Below are positions 1 through 11,900 of a stretch of 64,000 nt of DNA, in pieces. The notes under the pieces are model-generated. The model was not told the DNA's origin. It did no database searches and was given only the letters and a program-made list of their open reading frames with translations. The position numbers were made by a program, and so were the translations under genes. Every line of letters starts with the position of its first letter. The first letter of the stretch is position 1. The stretch is taken from the NCBI GenBank assembly GCA_027382625.1, contig JAJKFJ010022041.1:1-64000 (forward strand). The letters are read 5' to 3'. This DNA comes from Tetmemena sp. SeJ-2015. Its lineage: Eukaryota; Ciliophora; Spirotrichea; Sporadotrichida; Oxytrichidae.

Positions 1-297
1 GATGAACAGTTTCAAGGTTTATTTTCCCTAATTTAACCATTCCTCAAACTTAAATTTATTTCAACATGATTCAATTATATAATTTAAGTTATCATCAGCA
101 AATAAATGTGGCAAGTGGTGGATAAGTTTTTTGTTTGTGAACCCCTACAAAAGAACTATGAAGATGAGAGGAGTTTGAAATATCTATTCGGTCCCGGGTT
201 AATAAAATTAACCCTTTTTTTTTTTAATTTTTAAATTATTTAGAAAAAAACCCAAAATTTTAAATTTATCAAAAAAATTTTAAGGGAGAGACTTCAT
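1..297. other. Non-coding leader, probable IES or intergenic germline DNA
   Basis: No open frame resembling the neighbouring coding style is visible here. The part from about 200 to 290 is almost only A/T homopolymer runs with short C or G runs, like other suspect stretches in this window. It ends at the GAAAT pointer (298-302) that starts the first plus-strand coding segment of the cyclase gene, so it is sequence expected to be removed during macronuclear development. Confidence 0.5.
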
Positions 298-302
298 GAA
301 AT
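298..302 (+). repeat. Pointer GAAAT, start of downstream cyclase MDS
   Basis: A 5-bp word identical (in inverse orientation) to 8197-8201. Joining the inverted C1 segment to this point keeps the reading frame and gives a continuous ADCY10-type linker. This is the pointer expected at a scrambled, inverted MDS junction. Confidence 0.65.
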
Positions 303-3300
303 ATAAATAGAGCTAAAGACTTATATTCCAGCTGCCTTTAGACCTTATGTGAAGCTGAAGCGAGATACTTATGGGAATGAACATCGAAGAGTTTCAATAA
401 TGGTTCTTAATTTAGAAATAGAGGATATGTATCTCTAGCAATCTTTCATAGTCATTCAAAAATTTGTGGAGATAATTCAAAGATAGATTTATGGCTTAGA
501 AGGCTCTTTTAACAAGATTATTTCCTATGATGGTGGATTTACAGCTGTAGGAATGTGGGGACTTAGCCCTTATACGCATGAGGATGATGCAACTAGAGCT
601 GTCCTCTGTGCGATCAGTATTCAAAGAGAATTAAACTTACTTGCTTAAAATCTAGGAGGAATAGACTATCAGATTCCTATGCATATCGGTATAAGTACTG
701 GTAACATTTTTATGGGAATCGTCGGTAATGATGGAAGTAGAAAAGAAATAGTCACATTAGGAGAGACTGTAGAGAGAGCTTTTCTTTTCATGCAAACTGC
801 CTCTAAGCATTTCGGAAAAATCTATGTTGACTACGATACGAAGATGGAGTCTTCACTTTACCTAGATTTCAGATATATTGAGCATGTAGAATTTGCAAAT
901 AAATTGACTAATTAAGCCTTATTTGAGCCCATAGATCCAAACTTACTTTGGTATGACAGCAAATAGAACTTTGGTAAATGTAAGCACTCATATTTTATGT
1001 CGTTATATACTTTTAGAGGTGGACATAAACTCAGTGATTAGACTCCATTCAAATCCTTTTCAAATAGACTACAGGAATGACTACTAGCATAAGTTCTCCC
1101 ATATTTATGGCCAAAATGATGTGATAGAGTAAATTTTGGATGATATATCCTCATACGCAGCTGATCCAGATGGGAAAGTTTGGGTCCTCGCTATAAAGGG
1201 ATAACCTGGCTCTGGAAAAAGTTTATTCATAAGGAACCTAATCTAATAAGTGTCTGTTAGAGAAAAAGCAATTCTAAAGGCAAGAAATGAATCAGTGATT
1301 GATGAGGCAGCCGAAGGAGCTTTACCAAATGAAATAACATTCAGATACATAGTAACATCGTGTAACGCTATAGTAGAAAAAAGATTCTTAGGAATTTGGA
1401 TACCAGTCGTTAGAGAGATGATTGCAGTATATAGTAAAATGTAAAATAAGAGAATTGATCACATTTTGAACACCTTAATCAAGAATTCTGAGGTGGAGGA
1501 TAGTAAGTTTCAAATATGTTAAAAACATTTAGAAATTGACCTACAATAAATAATTATATGGATATGAATTGAAATATTTATAATTGAAGAGATCTTTGGA
1601 GTAACTGGATTGCAAAGAAACATTTCGCAAGTTAATCACGTGGAAGATACATGGCTTTTGAGAGTTTAAACATTTCCTATGTACATAGAGGATGATGTTC
1701 TCTGATATTAACTCAACTTATTTTTTATTTTTGTTCTCTTTTTCCTTCAAGAAGTGATGTATGAAATAGTTACTAAGCTAAAAGATGATCTAATGTTTTT
1801 CATCTTCATGGACAATGTATCTTTAATGGACCGAGCTTCATGGAAGTTATTTGAGCTTGTTAAATTCATTTTTTTGTGAATGCAGATTTAGACAACATCC
1901 TAATCGTTATGAGCATATAATCAAAGTCTATAGAAACCTATAACTCTAATCTGCTTAATAATGGCGACAATCTTCACTTTAAAATTCACCCAACTGCTTA
2001 TAGCTTTTACAAAGAGAGAATTCAGGAATTTGAGAGGGAGATATTTAACTTTGTAGAGATGGAGCCAGTCAACATATTTGATCTGCGATAAATACTCCTA
2101 GACATGGCTGAGATATACGAGAAGGATATGAAGGACGAGATTTTCTTGATGACTTAAATTATTGACAGCAATAATACGATCAAGACTTATCATGGGTAAC
2201 TGGAAATAAAGAATAAGATGATCAGAAAATATCAAGTGTTTGACTTTTTCAAAGAAATTGAGAAGGAACTTGTTTCTGAAGTAGTTAAAAAGTGCAATGG
2301 AAATCCTCTTCTATGTATTTCTTTGATCTATCAGCTTTTAACTGTAAGATTAAATTTATCTAAATTCTTAGAATGATTTCATTCATATCAGAGAACAAAT
2401 TTTGCTTTCAACTAATAAGCTCAGATACTTTTACAAGACAAATTGCTGGAATAACATATAGCTTCCACCTTATGCTTTGAAGTAAAATTGCGGTTTTATA
2501 GAGAGTGCCTTTCTGACCAAAGGATCTATTTCAAATGTGTCAAGTGAAATGGCTGTGTAAGGATTTATTTCCCCAATATTAATTCTTATAGATCTGCATA
2601 TTAGCTTTTGAAAGCAGCATCAGTTTACGGCGAACGCTTTAGCAAAAACTAAGTGCGTGAGATATTTATCTTCGACGATGAGAATATCTATCACTTGGAG
2701 GTGCTTCTAAAAATGATTGAGAACAGAAACTTGATTGAACTGGTGTATGATGAAGGCGGATCAGGAGGAGAAATGGTTTATAGATTCAATCATACATTTT
2801 TGAGAGAGAGCTTGTTTTAATTGTAGATCTACGAAGGCCAGAGAAAGTAACTGCATTTAAAAATCAGCTAGTTCCTCTAAGAGAATATGATTTACAATTG
2901 GTAGACTGATGTAAGAATTGAAAAAGGTTTATATGTTTATTTTAGTGGAACTTTGAAAAAGAGCAAACGATTCTACTCTAAAATTTACTAGCTGAGGAAG
3001 GGGTGTAAAATGAGAGGCAGCTTTCTTTGAAAGCAAGATAAGCTTTAGTTATAAAAAAGGTTAATTGCTGCATCATGTCGAATCAATTAGTCATCAAGAG
3101 AGGACCCTTAATCTTAGAGAAAGCAAATGCGAAAAAGACTTAATATCAGTAAGGGATAATGATTTTTATTTACTAACATATAGCCGATTCGTAACTCTAT
3201 CGCATAAGACTTTATCTTGGTACAAAGATAAGTTGGACTGGCAAAAAGGTTTAGAAGTGGGAAATATCCATCTATAATAAAATATAATTAGAGTACTTTC

Positions 3301-4871
3301 TTCCATAAATTATAGATTAAATACTGAAAGTCAGTGTGATTAAGAATGCATTTTAGCAGCAGCAAGATAAGAACAAGAGTGGTCTTGAAAATACCTCCAT
3401 GTCACAAGATTAAATAAACTAGAGCATAAATGGATCTATCATTGATTTTTCGAAGAAGCACAATCTTCTTACATTTCAGGTAATCTAATTTAAGTTATTA
3501 ATTATCTTACAGGTTTAATGCAATGAATGGAACAAAAAGGGAGTTGTAGCAAAAGGATCTAGAGTAATGACCTTTATAGCAGGTACGCGTAGAGATGGAG
3601 AGGAGTGGGTCGCATACATAGAATATCTCAGAACTAAAGCGAATTTCGATTAATTCGTTTATAAATTTGGAAAAGTTAAATTTCCTATCTCTCAATTCGA
3701 AGGAACCATCCATGACCAGAATAAAAGTAAGCTCCCTTCTTATCTTAAAATTTTTATAGATAAGGTCCCCTCTAAGCATGAATATAAATTTGGATCTGAG
3801 CTTTCTAAGAATATCTACACTTCAACTCTTAAGAAATCTGCATCTAATTTGACGATGGCGTCATCTCCAAACCTCCAGCTTTTGAGACACTATTCCTCAA
3901 ACTTACTTCTTAAAAGGAAAAACTTAAAAAGAAACATTGACTTAACCCAGTCTTCAGTTGAGTTGGATCCGAAGGAAGTTGCTAAAAACTTGAAGCAGCA
4001 AATATCTTCACTTTTCAACATAATGAGTCTGTAATTTATGGAACATATGCAAGTAAACTCATGCAAGATGAGTGAGCACGAACTTTAAGAAGAGGTTTCC
4101 ACTATAAATGTAATTAATCACAAAGAGATAGTTACAATTTAGATGATTATAGATATCTTATATTCTATGTTATAAGGAAAGAATATTAGATAAGATAGCT
4201 CACATTACTCAAATAGATGATGGACCTATTTAGTAGCTTCATTAAGCTGTTTCTGAGGAATTTTTAGCTGAGATAAGAAAAGAGTATTAGGATAATTAGA
4301 ACATGCGCATCTTAGAAGATAAGGAAATGACGATTCATGACACCAATATGCAAACTGCTCATTTAAATAACGAATTCTCCTCATAACACATGTCTGGAAT
4401 GAAGCCAGGATAAGGTTAAGATATGCTAAACGCTGTTAGAAGATCAACAGTTTTCAACCCTGGAATTATAGACCAAAGTGTAAAAAATTCGATATATTCT
4501 ATGGTTTAAGTGTAGTTAGCAATCTTAAGAAAATAGGAAGCAGATTGCAATTTGGATTTCATAGAATGAGTACAATAAAAAGAAAATCCTATATAAATTA
4601 ATCTCAGCTTGATTAATTTGTTGGAGCCGAGTAGGATTAAATCGACGAAACTTTATCTTTTGATGAAGATGAAACTCTAGATGAAGTGAAGGATTAACTA
4701 TTCTTTTATTAAATGAAAAGTTTGTTTTATTCGACGAAAATTATTAGATCAGAGAAATCTAAGTGGCACTTCCAATCAGACTTTTCCCTTTCTATGAGGG
4801 TTAGTAGGTTGTGTAGTTCGTTTCTCTGCGAAATGATATTTCAAACAGTCATGACTCCTCAAAATTAATGA
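298..4871 (+). CDS. Soluble adenylyl cyclase (ADCY10-like), downstream segments: C2 cyclase domain, P-loop ATPase and helical region
   Basis: With TAA/TAG read as Gln, the frame opens with ELKTYIPAAFRPYVKLKR, the linker that precedes the second cyclase domain in ADCY10-type enzymes. A class III cyclase core follows (IPMHIGISTGNIFMGIVGND around 675-730). A Walker A motif, GQPGSGKS, lies near 1201-1222, and a Walker-B-like FFIFMDN near 1800. This C1-C2-NTPase order is that of bicarbonate-responsive soluble adenylyl cyclases, which make cAMP from ATP. The true N terminus is on the minus strand at 8197-8859 and joins here through pointer GAAAT. Several IESs or introns break the frame, for example around 1540-1740 and 2350-2400. 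The TGA at 4567-4569 disappears if a 14-bp insert with pointer ATA is removed, and coding then runs to a TGA at 4869-4871. Weaker coding-like sequence continues to about 5140-5550, so the C terminus is uncertain. Confidence 0.78.
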
Positions 4872-5589
4872 GAAGATGCAACTCTATCCAAGATCATGAT
4901 AAAATTGAAAGATTATAAAGATAAGTATCAACTGAACAATAAATCGAAATTTTGTTAGGGATTCTTATTTTAGCTGACTCCTCCAAATGTATTTCCACCT
5001 GTATGCTAGCTATGACTAGTCGGAGCGATGCTCTTATATTATGCTGCTACTGTCTTTTAAAACTTAATTATTTATTAAAAAAATTACTGTCTGAAATTAT
5101 CACTGCCACTCGTGTCTTTAGGTTGGAAGGCATTACTTGAAGTAGGAGGCTTAGCCAACTTTAAAATTTATTAGTTTTCTAAACTTTTGCTTTTTGCTTT
5201 TCTTTTGATAATCTGGAAAGTTTGTCCATTTTGTTCTGAGCACCTTCATAACTATCATACCAGCAATTAAATAAGAATATCTCACTATTAAAAATATTTA
5301 AACCATCTGAGATGGGAAGCTTTCCATTTTCATTTGATAGGTCCAGCCACACTTTCTGCCCTTGATATATGTATTAGAATCTAAAGTGGTATTCCCCAGG
5401 GAGTGGGAAGTTTTATCTAATGTCTATCAAGTTAATTTCTTGAATCGCCTTTTAGATTGGGAAATAGTTGAGCTAGCTTATATCCTCATTGTCCTCTGGG
5501 AGGTAATAAAATACGTAGGTGAGTGCCATTATAAAATTTTTAAAGAGTAATTATATTATTAAATTATTTAATCTAGCAATTTAAATTTA
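4872..5589 (+). other. Weak coding-like stretch, possible 3' continuation of the cyclase gene
   Basis: Short open stretches in different plus-strand frames resemble helical repeat protein (for example 4952-5140, ending TGA at 5138-5140, and 5362-5550). They may be the C-terminal helical region of the cyclase split by small IESs, or non-coding spacer before the gene that starts at 5590. I could not find pointers that join them. Confidence 0.3.
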
Positions 5590-8197
5590 AATGTCCTCTA
5601 GTTTCTCAAATTATGAATGCAATCAGCCGAGCCTCTTTATCGCTGACCTCCCGATAAAGTTTGCATCTTAGAAGCTTTTGAAAATAGTCTAAGACAATTT
5701 GGAAAAGGAATCTTTTTTGGACATGATAGTTGGGCAAGCAGAGTATTTGGAAAATTATCAGCCTTCACCACTTTCCTAGCAAGCATCACAGAGACCTTTG
5801 GATTAAGGTCTAAATTGCCCGGCCCTCATCGCGAAATTGTACTTAATTACAGAGTATGGAACCTTGATATGCCTGTATTTCGATTTCAAAGAAAAGATAG
5901 TGAGAGATGTGAAAGTCACTACCTACATCAAGGATATGGTCAGCTTTAAGATCATCAAGATAAAGGCAAGTGAAAATCTATAAGTTTGCATGCTCATAGA
6001 ATAGGACTGCCTTTGCCAAGTCAAGTTCCAGGGTTATTAAAGCAACTTTCAAAATTTCTAAAGCCAAAATATGATGATGAATGATTAAGGAGGTGTTTTA
6101 ACTCAAATCCAGAGAAGGTTCCTACAATTATGAATGAGGATTCATCTAGTTTATCGTAAGATTTGATTTTATTGTAACTCTTTCAAAGTATAGGATTGAT
6201 AGAATGCTAAGTTCCAAATGCTAATCAAATGTGCTTAAACTAAAATGGCTCTTATATAATCATCGCAAATGATGAGCTTATTGAGATATTCAGTTCAGGA
6301 CCAAGCTTTGAAAGTCCTTAGCAAATCCATTTAGAGCGAATCTTGATAGTGGAATTTTAAATCATGCCTCTTTTGCTTCGGAATATTGAGGACATAGTAT
6401 TTGATAGATTCGAGCCAAATGTGTTTTATGCAGTTGGTATGAATTTAATTCTCTATTTTAATATGAAGAATGCTAACTTTGATATATCTCAGATAGAACA
6501 GCAATAGCCAGAAAATGAAACTCTTCAAGACTAGATAAGAATAGAAAAATTTTTCATTGAAGCAGAATCTTTTTCATCTAAGACCCTCGCCTTCTTGTAA
6601 CTCAAAGCCCAGAGGAGTATGTTGAGCTTCACAATATTTCTCAAAATTTGGAGCACTTAGTAATTTACAGTTCTCACTAGAATCTCTACACCTTCAATAT
6701 TTTGAACTTGGAGAGATAGCTAAATGGCACTATGAAGTCTGAAAATGGAAAGCTAAGAATGCAAACTTAAGAAAATCTTTAATGCTACGAGGAGTCGAAG
6801 AACACACTCTAGACTAAGGAATTTTAGTACAAAGATAGCATAAATACGTAGGATCTAAACACTATAAATAATGCCACTCAAAATGATAGAACTCCAAAGT
6901 TAAACCACAACAAACAAAGCAGAATGACAGAGGAGAATGATGAAGCTGAGGATATTAAACAGCTTTTGCCTATTGCTAAGATCTTAAAACTAAAGGAAGA
7001 GTTGATTGATTTAAAATGGATTCTTAATGACACATTTATATTGGCTTTCACAAAGTCAAATAAGATATTGGTTTTCGATTGCCTTCTCTATCCATTCAAT
7101 TTGAATAACTCGAAGAGTAAAAACTTTTCTCTCTTAAAGACCTTAGAAATTGACATGAAAAAGTAGATAAGTCAAATTCAAGCCTAAAGTGAATAAGTCC
7201 AAATAAAAGGTTTTGAACAGCCTTCAAACTCTTAGGGGTTGTAAATTATCAATTAGAATCAATTCATCGTTCTTGCAACGAAGAAATCTCAACTTAAAAT
7301 CTTAATGATAATATTCTTTTTTATGGATAGAGTAACTGGACTTCAGTGAGAAATTTATCAAATTTGATATTTCAAGCGTTGTGAGAATGCATCTAAATGG
7401 CTAGAGAATAAATCACGTTCACAAACTTATCTAAGAATGTATAAATGATCCAGAGACTTGGCTCAGCTCAACTCTTCTTTTAATAAACTACTGCCTAACT
7501 CATCGCTAAGTTCTCAAACTAAAGCAAATAACGAAAATGAAATTATTCCATCTCTATCAATTATGTCACAGAAGACCTGACTTTGAATATTTTAAGCATA
7601 CTGTAGAATATTATTTCGTGAAGTTAGGGATAAAGTACCTTTCACTTAAAATGTACGAGGAGGCTCTCTATTTTATTGAAATCTTATTAAAGCATTATTT
7701 ACATTTTATATTTCGCCTTTGAAATGGATTCAGCTTAACTCCTCAACTTAATCAAGGTTGTAGCAAAGAAGTAGAGAAATGTTATCATTCAAGCTTTAAT
7801 AGACTTTCATAAAGAAAAAGCTAATCCAGGCTCAACTTCAACTAGTCTAATGAAAAGTCTGATATAGATAGCCAATTTTTCGAAGAAACAACTAAAGAAG
7901 GAAGACTTTAGCAATTTATATAAAGATTTTGACACCCTTCTAAGAATTGATGACATCTCAGACTTGGAGCTATCTGATTTTAATAGCTGGGAAATTAACT
8001 TGGATGAGTATCAGAAAGCTTTGGATTTTGAATTCGAAGGTAAATTTGAGGAAGCGATGAGAATTTATGAGGATAACAATCTCAACAACGATGTATTCAG
8101 AGTTAAATCGATCATGAATGAGTTATCTAAAGAAATAAGGGAAGGAGAAAGACATTTGATATTCCAAGATATCAAGAAGTTTATAGATCATAATTGA
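5590..8197 (+). CDS. Beta-propeller plus helical-repeat protein, possibly WDPCP/Fritz-like
   Basis: The frame starts at ATG 5590 (MSSSFSNYECNQPSLFIADL) and stays open, with TAA/TAG as Gln, for several hundred nucleotides. The first half has the alternating hydrophobic pattern of a beta-propeller (for example LIAKLYLITEYGTLICLYFD, and LKWILNDTFILAFTKSNKIL near 7010). The second half is alpha-helical (FHLYQLCHRRPDFEYFKHTV, then YLSLKMYEEALYF near 7540-7690; EFEGKFEEAMRIYEDNN near 8025). The LCHRRPD..Y plus EEAL pattern recalls the C terminus of WDPCP/Fritz, a ciliary and planar-polarity protein, but that is only an impression. Frame breaks near 6170, 6600, 7330 and 7720 imply IESs. The stop TGA (8195-8197) touches the ATTTC pointer of the inverted cyclase segment, and the whole gene lies between the two halves of the scrambled cyclase gene. 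Confidence 0.55.
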
Positions 8198-8201
8198 TTT
8201 C
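8197..8201 (-). repeat. Pointer GAAAT (ATTTC on plus strand), end of inverted cyclase MDS
   Basis: Partner of the GAAAT at 298-302. It shares its first base with the TGA stop of the preceding plus-strand gene, so two coding regions on opposite strands abut with essentially no spacer. Confidence 0.65.
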
Positions 8202-8859
8202 TCTAAATTGGAAGAGTTATTTAGCTCTTAATTAAGTGATGATAACTGTTTCCTAGTTGCTAGCAAGTCTTAAAGATCTTAAGGCTTAAGAGAGTCCATC
8301 TCCTATAATAAAATACTCAGCTCTGTTCATAATTCCTCCCACATGAAGTATTCCACAATGTCCGAATCCCATCCCCATAAAAATCTCCGTTTTATTGGAT
8401 ATTAAATTTTTGCTTTCGTTTTTAATGTCAAGAGCACACTAGGCAGCTTTTCTTCCGATGTTAGAGTCTATATCATCATCTTCTTTGCCATCTATTCTGC
8501 TATCTCCAAGAGGATCCGCCCTCGGCCAAATTGCAATCAAAGAATTGCCAATGAATTGAACCACATCTCCCCCATATTTGTGTATAGCTTTGGACATTAT
8601 TTCTAGAAACCGATTTGACAAGGATGAGAGATGCTCGTTGTACTGTTAGTCATTAGTGAAGGATTTTAGTCGATGAGCCTAGTCATAGAAGTTTTTTACT
8701 TCTGCCACCATGATAGCAGTTTTGTAGTGCTAGCACTGCGGGAGCTCTCTATCATAAAAAATAAGTGTTTGAGTTTGCTAGATGCTGCACTACTGAAACT
8801 GGCAAAAACTTGAGTAAACTGTGCAAATACTCCGTAGTTTTTCTGTCGTTCATAGCCAT
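8197..8859 (-). CDS. Soluble adenylyl cyclase, inverted first segment: N terminus and C1 cyclase domain
   Basis: The minus strand opens at ATG 8859 (MAMNDRKTTEYLHSLLKFLP) and encodes the first cyclase domain: MVAEVKNFYDQAHRLKSF, then FLEIMSKAIHKYGGDVVQFI and GNSLIAIWP, which match the conserved GGD..KF.GD..LA.W block of class III cyclases. The usual second metal-binding Asp of that block appears as Asn (FIGNS), so catalytic competence of C1 is doubtful. It ends with LFQFREI at the sequence GAAAT (plus-strand ATTTC, 8197-8201). Joining that to GAAAT at 298-302 gives LFQFREIQIELKTYIPAAF with no frame change. A 7-bp repeat-bounded insert (8754-8760, pointer ATAA on the plus strand) must also be removed to keep the frame. 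Confidence 0.75.
8754..8760. other. Tiny 7-bp IES in the cyclase C1 segment
   Basis: The word ATAA occurs at 8754-8757 and 8761-8764. Reading straight through shifts the frame between NSNTY and DRELPQC. Removing 7 bp (one ATAA plus the intervening bases) restores NSNTYDRELPQC. A sequencing indel in the A/T run is the alternative. Confidence 0.45.
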
Positions 8860-8975
8860 TATCTAAGAGGCTTATAATAGATTGATTTAGAATAAATCTT
8901 AATTATTGATCTTATCTGATTATAAAGAAAAAGAGTAAAGTACTACTCATCCTTGAATTAATATTTAATTCTAAC
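8860..8975. other. Short AT-rich intergenic spacer
   Basis: This lies between the start of the inverted cyclase segment and the ATG at 8976 of the next plus-strand gene. The two genes are divergent, so it probably holds both 5' leaders. No specific motif recognised. Confidence 0.4.
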
Positions 8976-11900
8976 ATGGTCGGAAATAAAAAAATTAAAA
9001 TGAGAAACTAGACATTTGCAGCTAAATCAGCTCAGAACTCGCAGTCATTTTCCTAGTCTCAAACTCCGACCTAAATGCGAACAAATTACACTCCTCTTTC
9101 AAATGAGAAGCCCAATAACACCTCAATGAATCTGAATTTCTCTCATTAATCGCCTACTTCCCAATCATTTTAGCAATCTCATTCGAAACTGCCTGCTCAA
9201 TTTAATAGATCCTCTTCTCCTTAATAAAATCCTTAAGAGCAAGACTTAGGCAGCAGCAAATAGAGACTTTGAAACTAGCAAAGAAATAGCTCCTTTTAGT
9301 TTGGAGCACCCCGTGATATCGACTTAAACAAGCGTTATCTTCACACTTCAGCCGATTTGGAGCAGAAAATCTTAAGGGGTAGTCCTATGGGGGATTTGAC
9401 TTATAACGAGCGTAACGTGGTCTTGTATTCTAATGAGAGCTAGCAGATGGCAAAGGTATTTAGACAGATGCCTATTTCTCCAAAATTGCACTAGCGATCT
9501 ATTTTTAGGAATGACCCTAATGAGCGAAGTTTCATGCTAAGATTGGGTGTGGTTGGTAATAAAATAAGTGCTGGCTATATCAAAAGCTATGATAGAAAGA
9601 ACTTAGTAGAGAAGCTCATTTAAAAAAGAAAGTAGATGGCTGAGTAAGGGCACAGGAGGAGGACTTCTCAAACACCAATTATCTTAAGTGATAAAAGTTT
9701 TCGAGGTATGAGTGACGAGGAAGAAGAGGTTGCCAGATCTGTGAGGTCAAAATCTATAATCTTGAATATCGAGAAGGATGTCAATAAATTTAACAAGCCG
9801 AGAATTTCCAGAACCAATAATGTTTCTCCGATTGGCGGAAAAAACATTTTCAATAACTTCAGCACCTTTATCTTTTAGAATTTTTCATTTTGCTATTTTG
9901 TCACGAAATAGCCAGATTCTAATTAAGAAAGCAAAAGAATCCAAGCAGGAAATTTATCAAACAGAATAGAGCCAATTATAAGCTAGTTGACTTTACTTAG
10001 AACAAAGAGAAATTAATAGAATAATGAATCAAAAGTGAGTAAGTTGCAATCAAAGATTAATCCACATTAAGCTAATAAGAATGAAGAAAAAAGATTAGAG
10101 GACTTGAGCTTAACTTTTGACATAAATTCTAAGCCATAAGCTAATCAGGTTATTTAGAATATAAGAAGCATGAGGAGGCTTCACTCTGCCAAGCAAACCA
10201 TTAAGCTACATAAACTAAGGCCTCAAACTGCAATATTAATTAAAGATACTCATAACATGCAAACAGACACGACAAGGTCTAACTACAGCATATTATTTAT
10301 ACGATTTTACTCCAGATCCTAGCTTAATCTATTAGGCAGCAATGACTAATCTAAGCAGAGACTTTATTCTGAGAAAAGAAATTCCATGTTCAAAGTCCTC
10401 AATACTTCTATCAGACAAAGTAGAGATAACCTATTTAATCAGACTTAAAATTATATGTGGTATCCAAAGAAGTTAGACATCATAAATCAGCAAGTTTTAG
10501 ATATAGCTAATCGAAAACTTCACATTTTGACTGCTAATAAGTCAACTATAAACCTTACCAATATTTTATTCAGTATAAAAATGTGTTTTTAAGTTTATAC
10601 ACTCCCAAAGCTGATGGAACTAGGTAATTAATTTGGAATAGAGGTAGATAATAAAATAATAATTTTGCAAAAGAAGTTTCCCTCCAAACAAGTTTAATTT
10701 AAGTTTTGATAGGGGCTAATTCAAGTCAATGTTCAAGACTGACAAGCAATTTTGAAGACTAATATATGATCAGGTATAAATTTTCCAGTTTAGCAAATTA
10801 CAATTTATCAAGCAATCAATCTTAGATTCATCTGTTATTTTTAATACAAAGCAGATTAAATTTTTTCCTCTAAAAATAAATTTTATAAATAGCCAAACGC
10901 CTTGCTTGATTTATATTATAACACAGATTAATCAGAATGGAAGGAAATAAATCATCCTAAGACTCTATCTAGCAAATATAGTTGTTCACCCCGAGAATGT
11001 AAACGGCTAATAACTTTGGAGTGCCACCTCATCACTGAGCCTTGCAACAATCCTTCGAGCAATCTAACAGACTGCGTAGCTCTTTTAAGAAGGATCAAAG
11101 AAGGGAGTCTGTGAGGAATTTGCTGCTTTCCAAAAAGTCAGGGGACTCTCAAGATGGGAATAGCAGAGAGTTTCAATTTTAAGGAGAGGAAGACTTTGCA
11201 CTTTTTATGGGGAATGATGGAGACTCAGTCAGATCTCGAGTGAGCTCTTTTAAGAGGAACAGAATTGGGTCATAAGGTTCAAGAAAGCAGGAGATATACA
11301 CCACTCAGTTTATTTTTTAACGAAAGAGAGGATCGAGGATTTGTCATCAGAGAACTGAAGCCGGCCAAGATAATCGTGGATACTAGGATCAGAAAGTTAG
11401 GGAGAAGTAGTGGTTCTAGGATGTCATTTAAGGGAGTTAGAATGATGAGTTAGGGTTCATTTAGTGACAATGGAAATGAAAGTCCAGGCAAATCTATGCT
11501 CCCATAGCAGATTTCAGGGTCCCTTAATTTCCAAAAAGGTGCGAAAGAAGGAGTAACTATTTTGAGTGGGATGTATCATACAATAGATTAAAAAAGAATA
11601 TACCCATTTTATTTAATAATTAACTTAACTTTCATATTTGATATTTTTAAATTTCATTTTAAATTCACTCCAACTCTTTTTTTAATCGATTTAAAGTTCA
11701 TACAAATAAGGACTTAAAAGATGTTGATGCGAATTTCCAAATGAAGTCGTTACAGCAAATGCAAGGCAGAGATTCTAGAAAGCCGAGTAGTACTAATGTC
11801 TTAGGAAATTCCTCTTCAAGAGAACTAAAAAGGATTCAAGAATTTTCAAGACGAGCCTCTATCACTAAGCAAAGCCTAATTGTGATACCTGAGAAGAGAG

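Noticed and set aside
4566..4571. ATGA overlap suggesting an operon-like pair of genes at the end of the cyclase
   Set aside because: Translational coupling is not expected here; removing a 14-bp insert with ATA repeats fuses the two frames, which is simpler.
9250..9290. In-frame TGA as the end of the gene starting at 8976
   Set aside because: Coding of the same style continues at once in the same frame; an 18-bp insert between AGA repeats that contains the TGA is a better explanation, though a sequencing error is possible.
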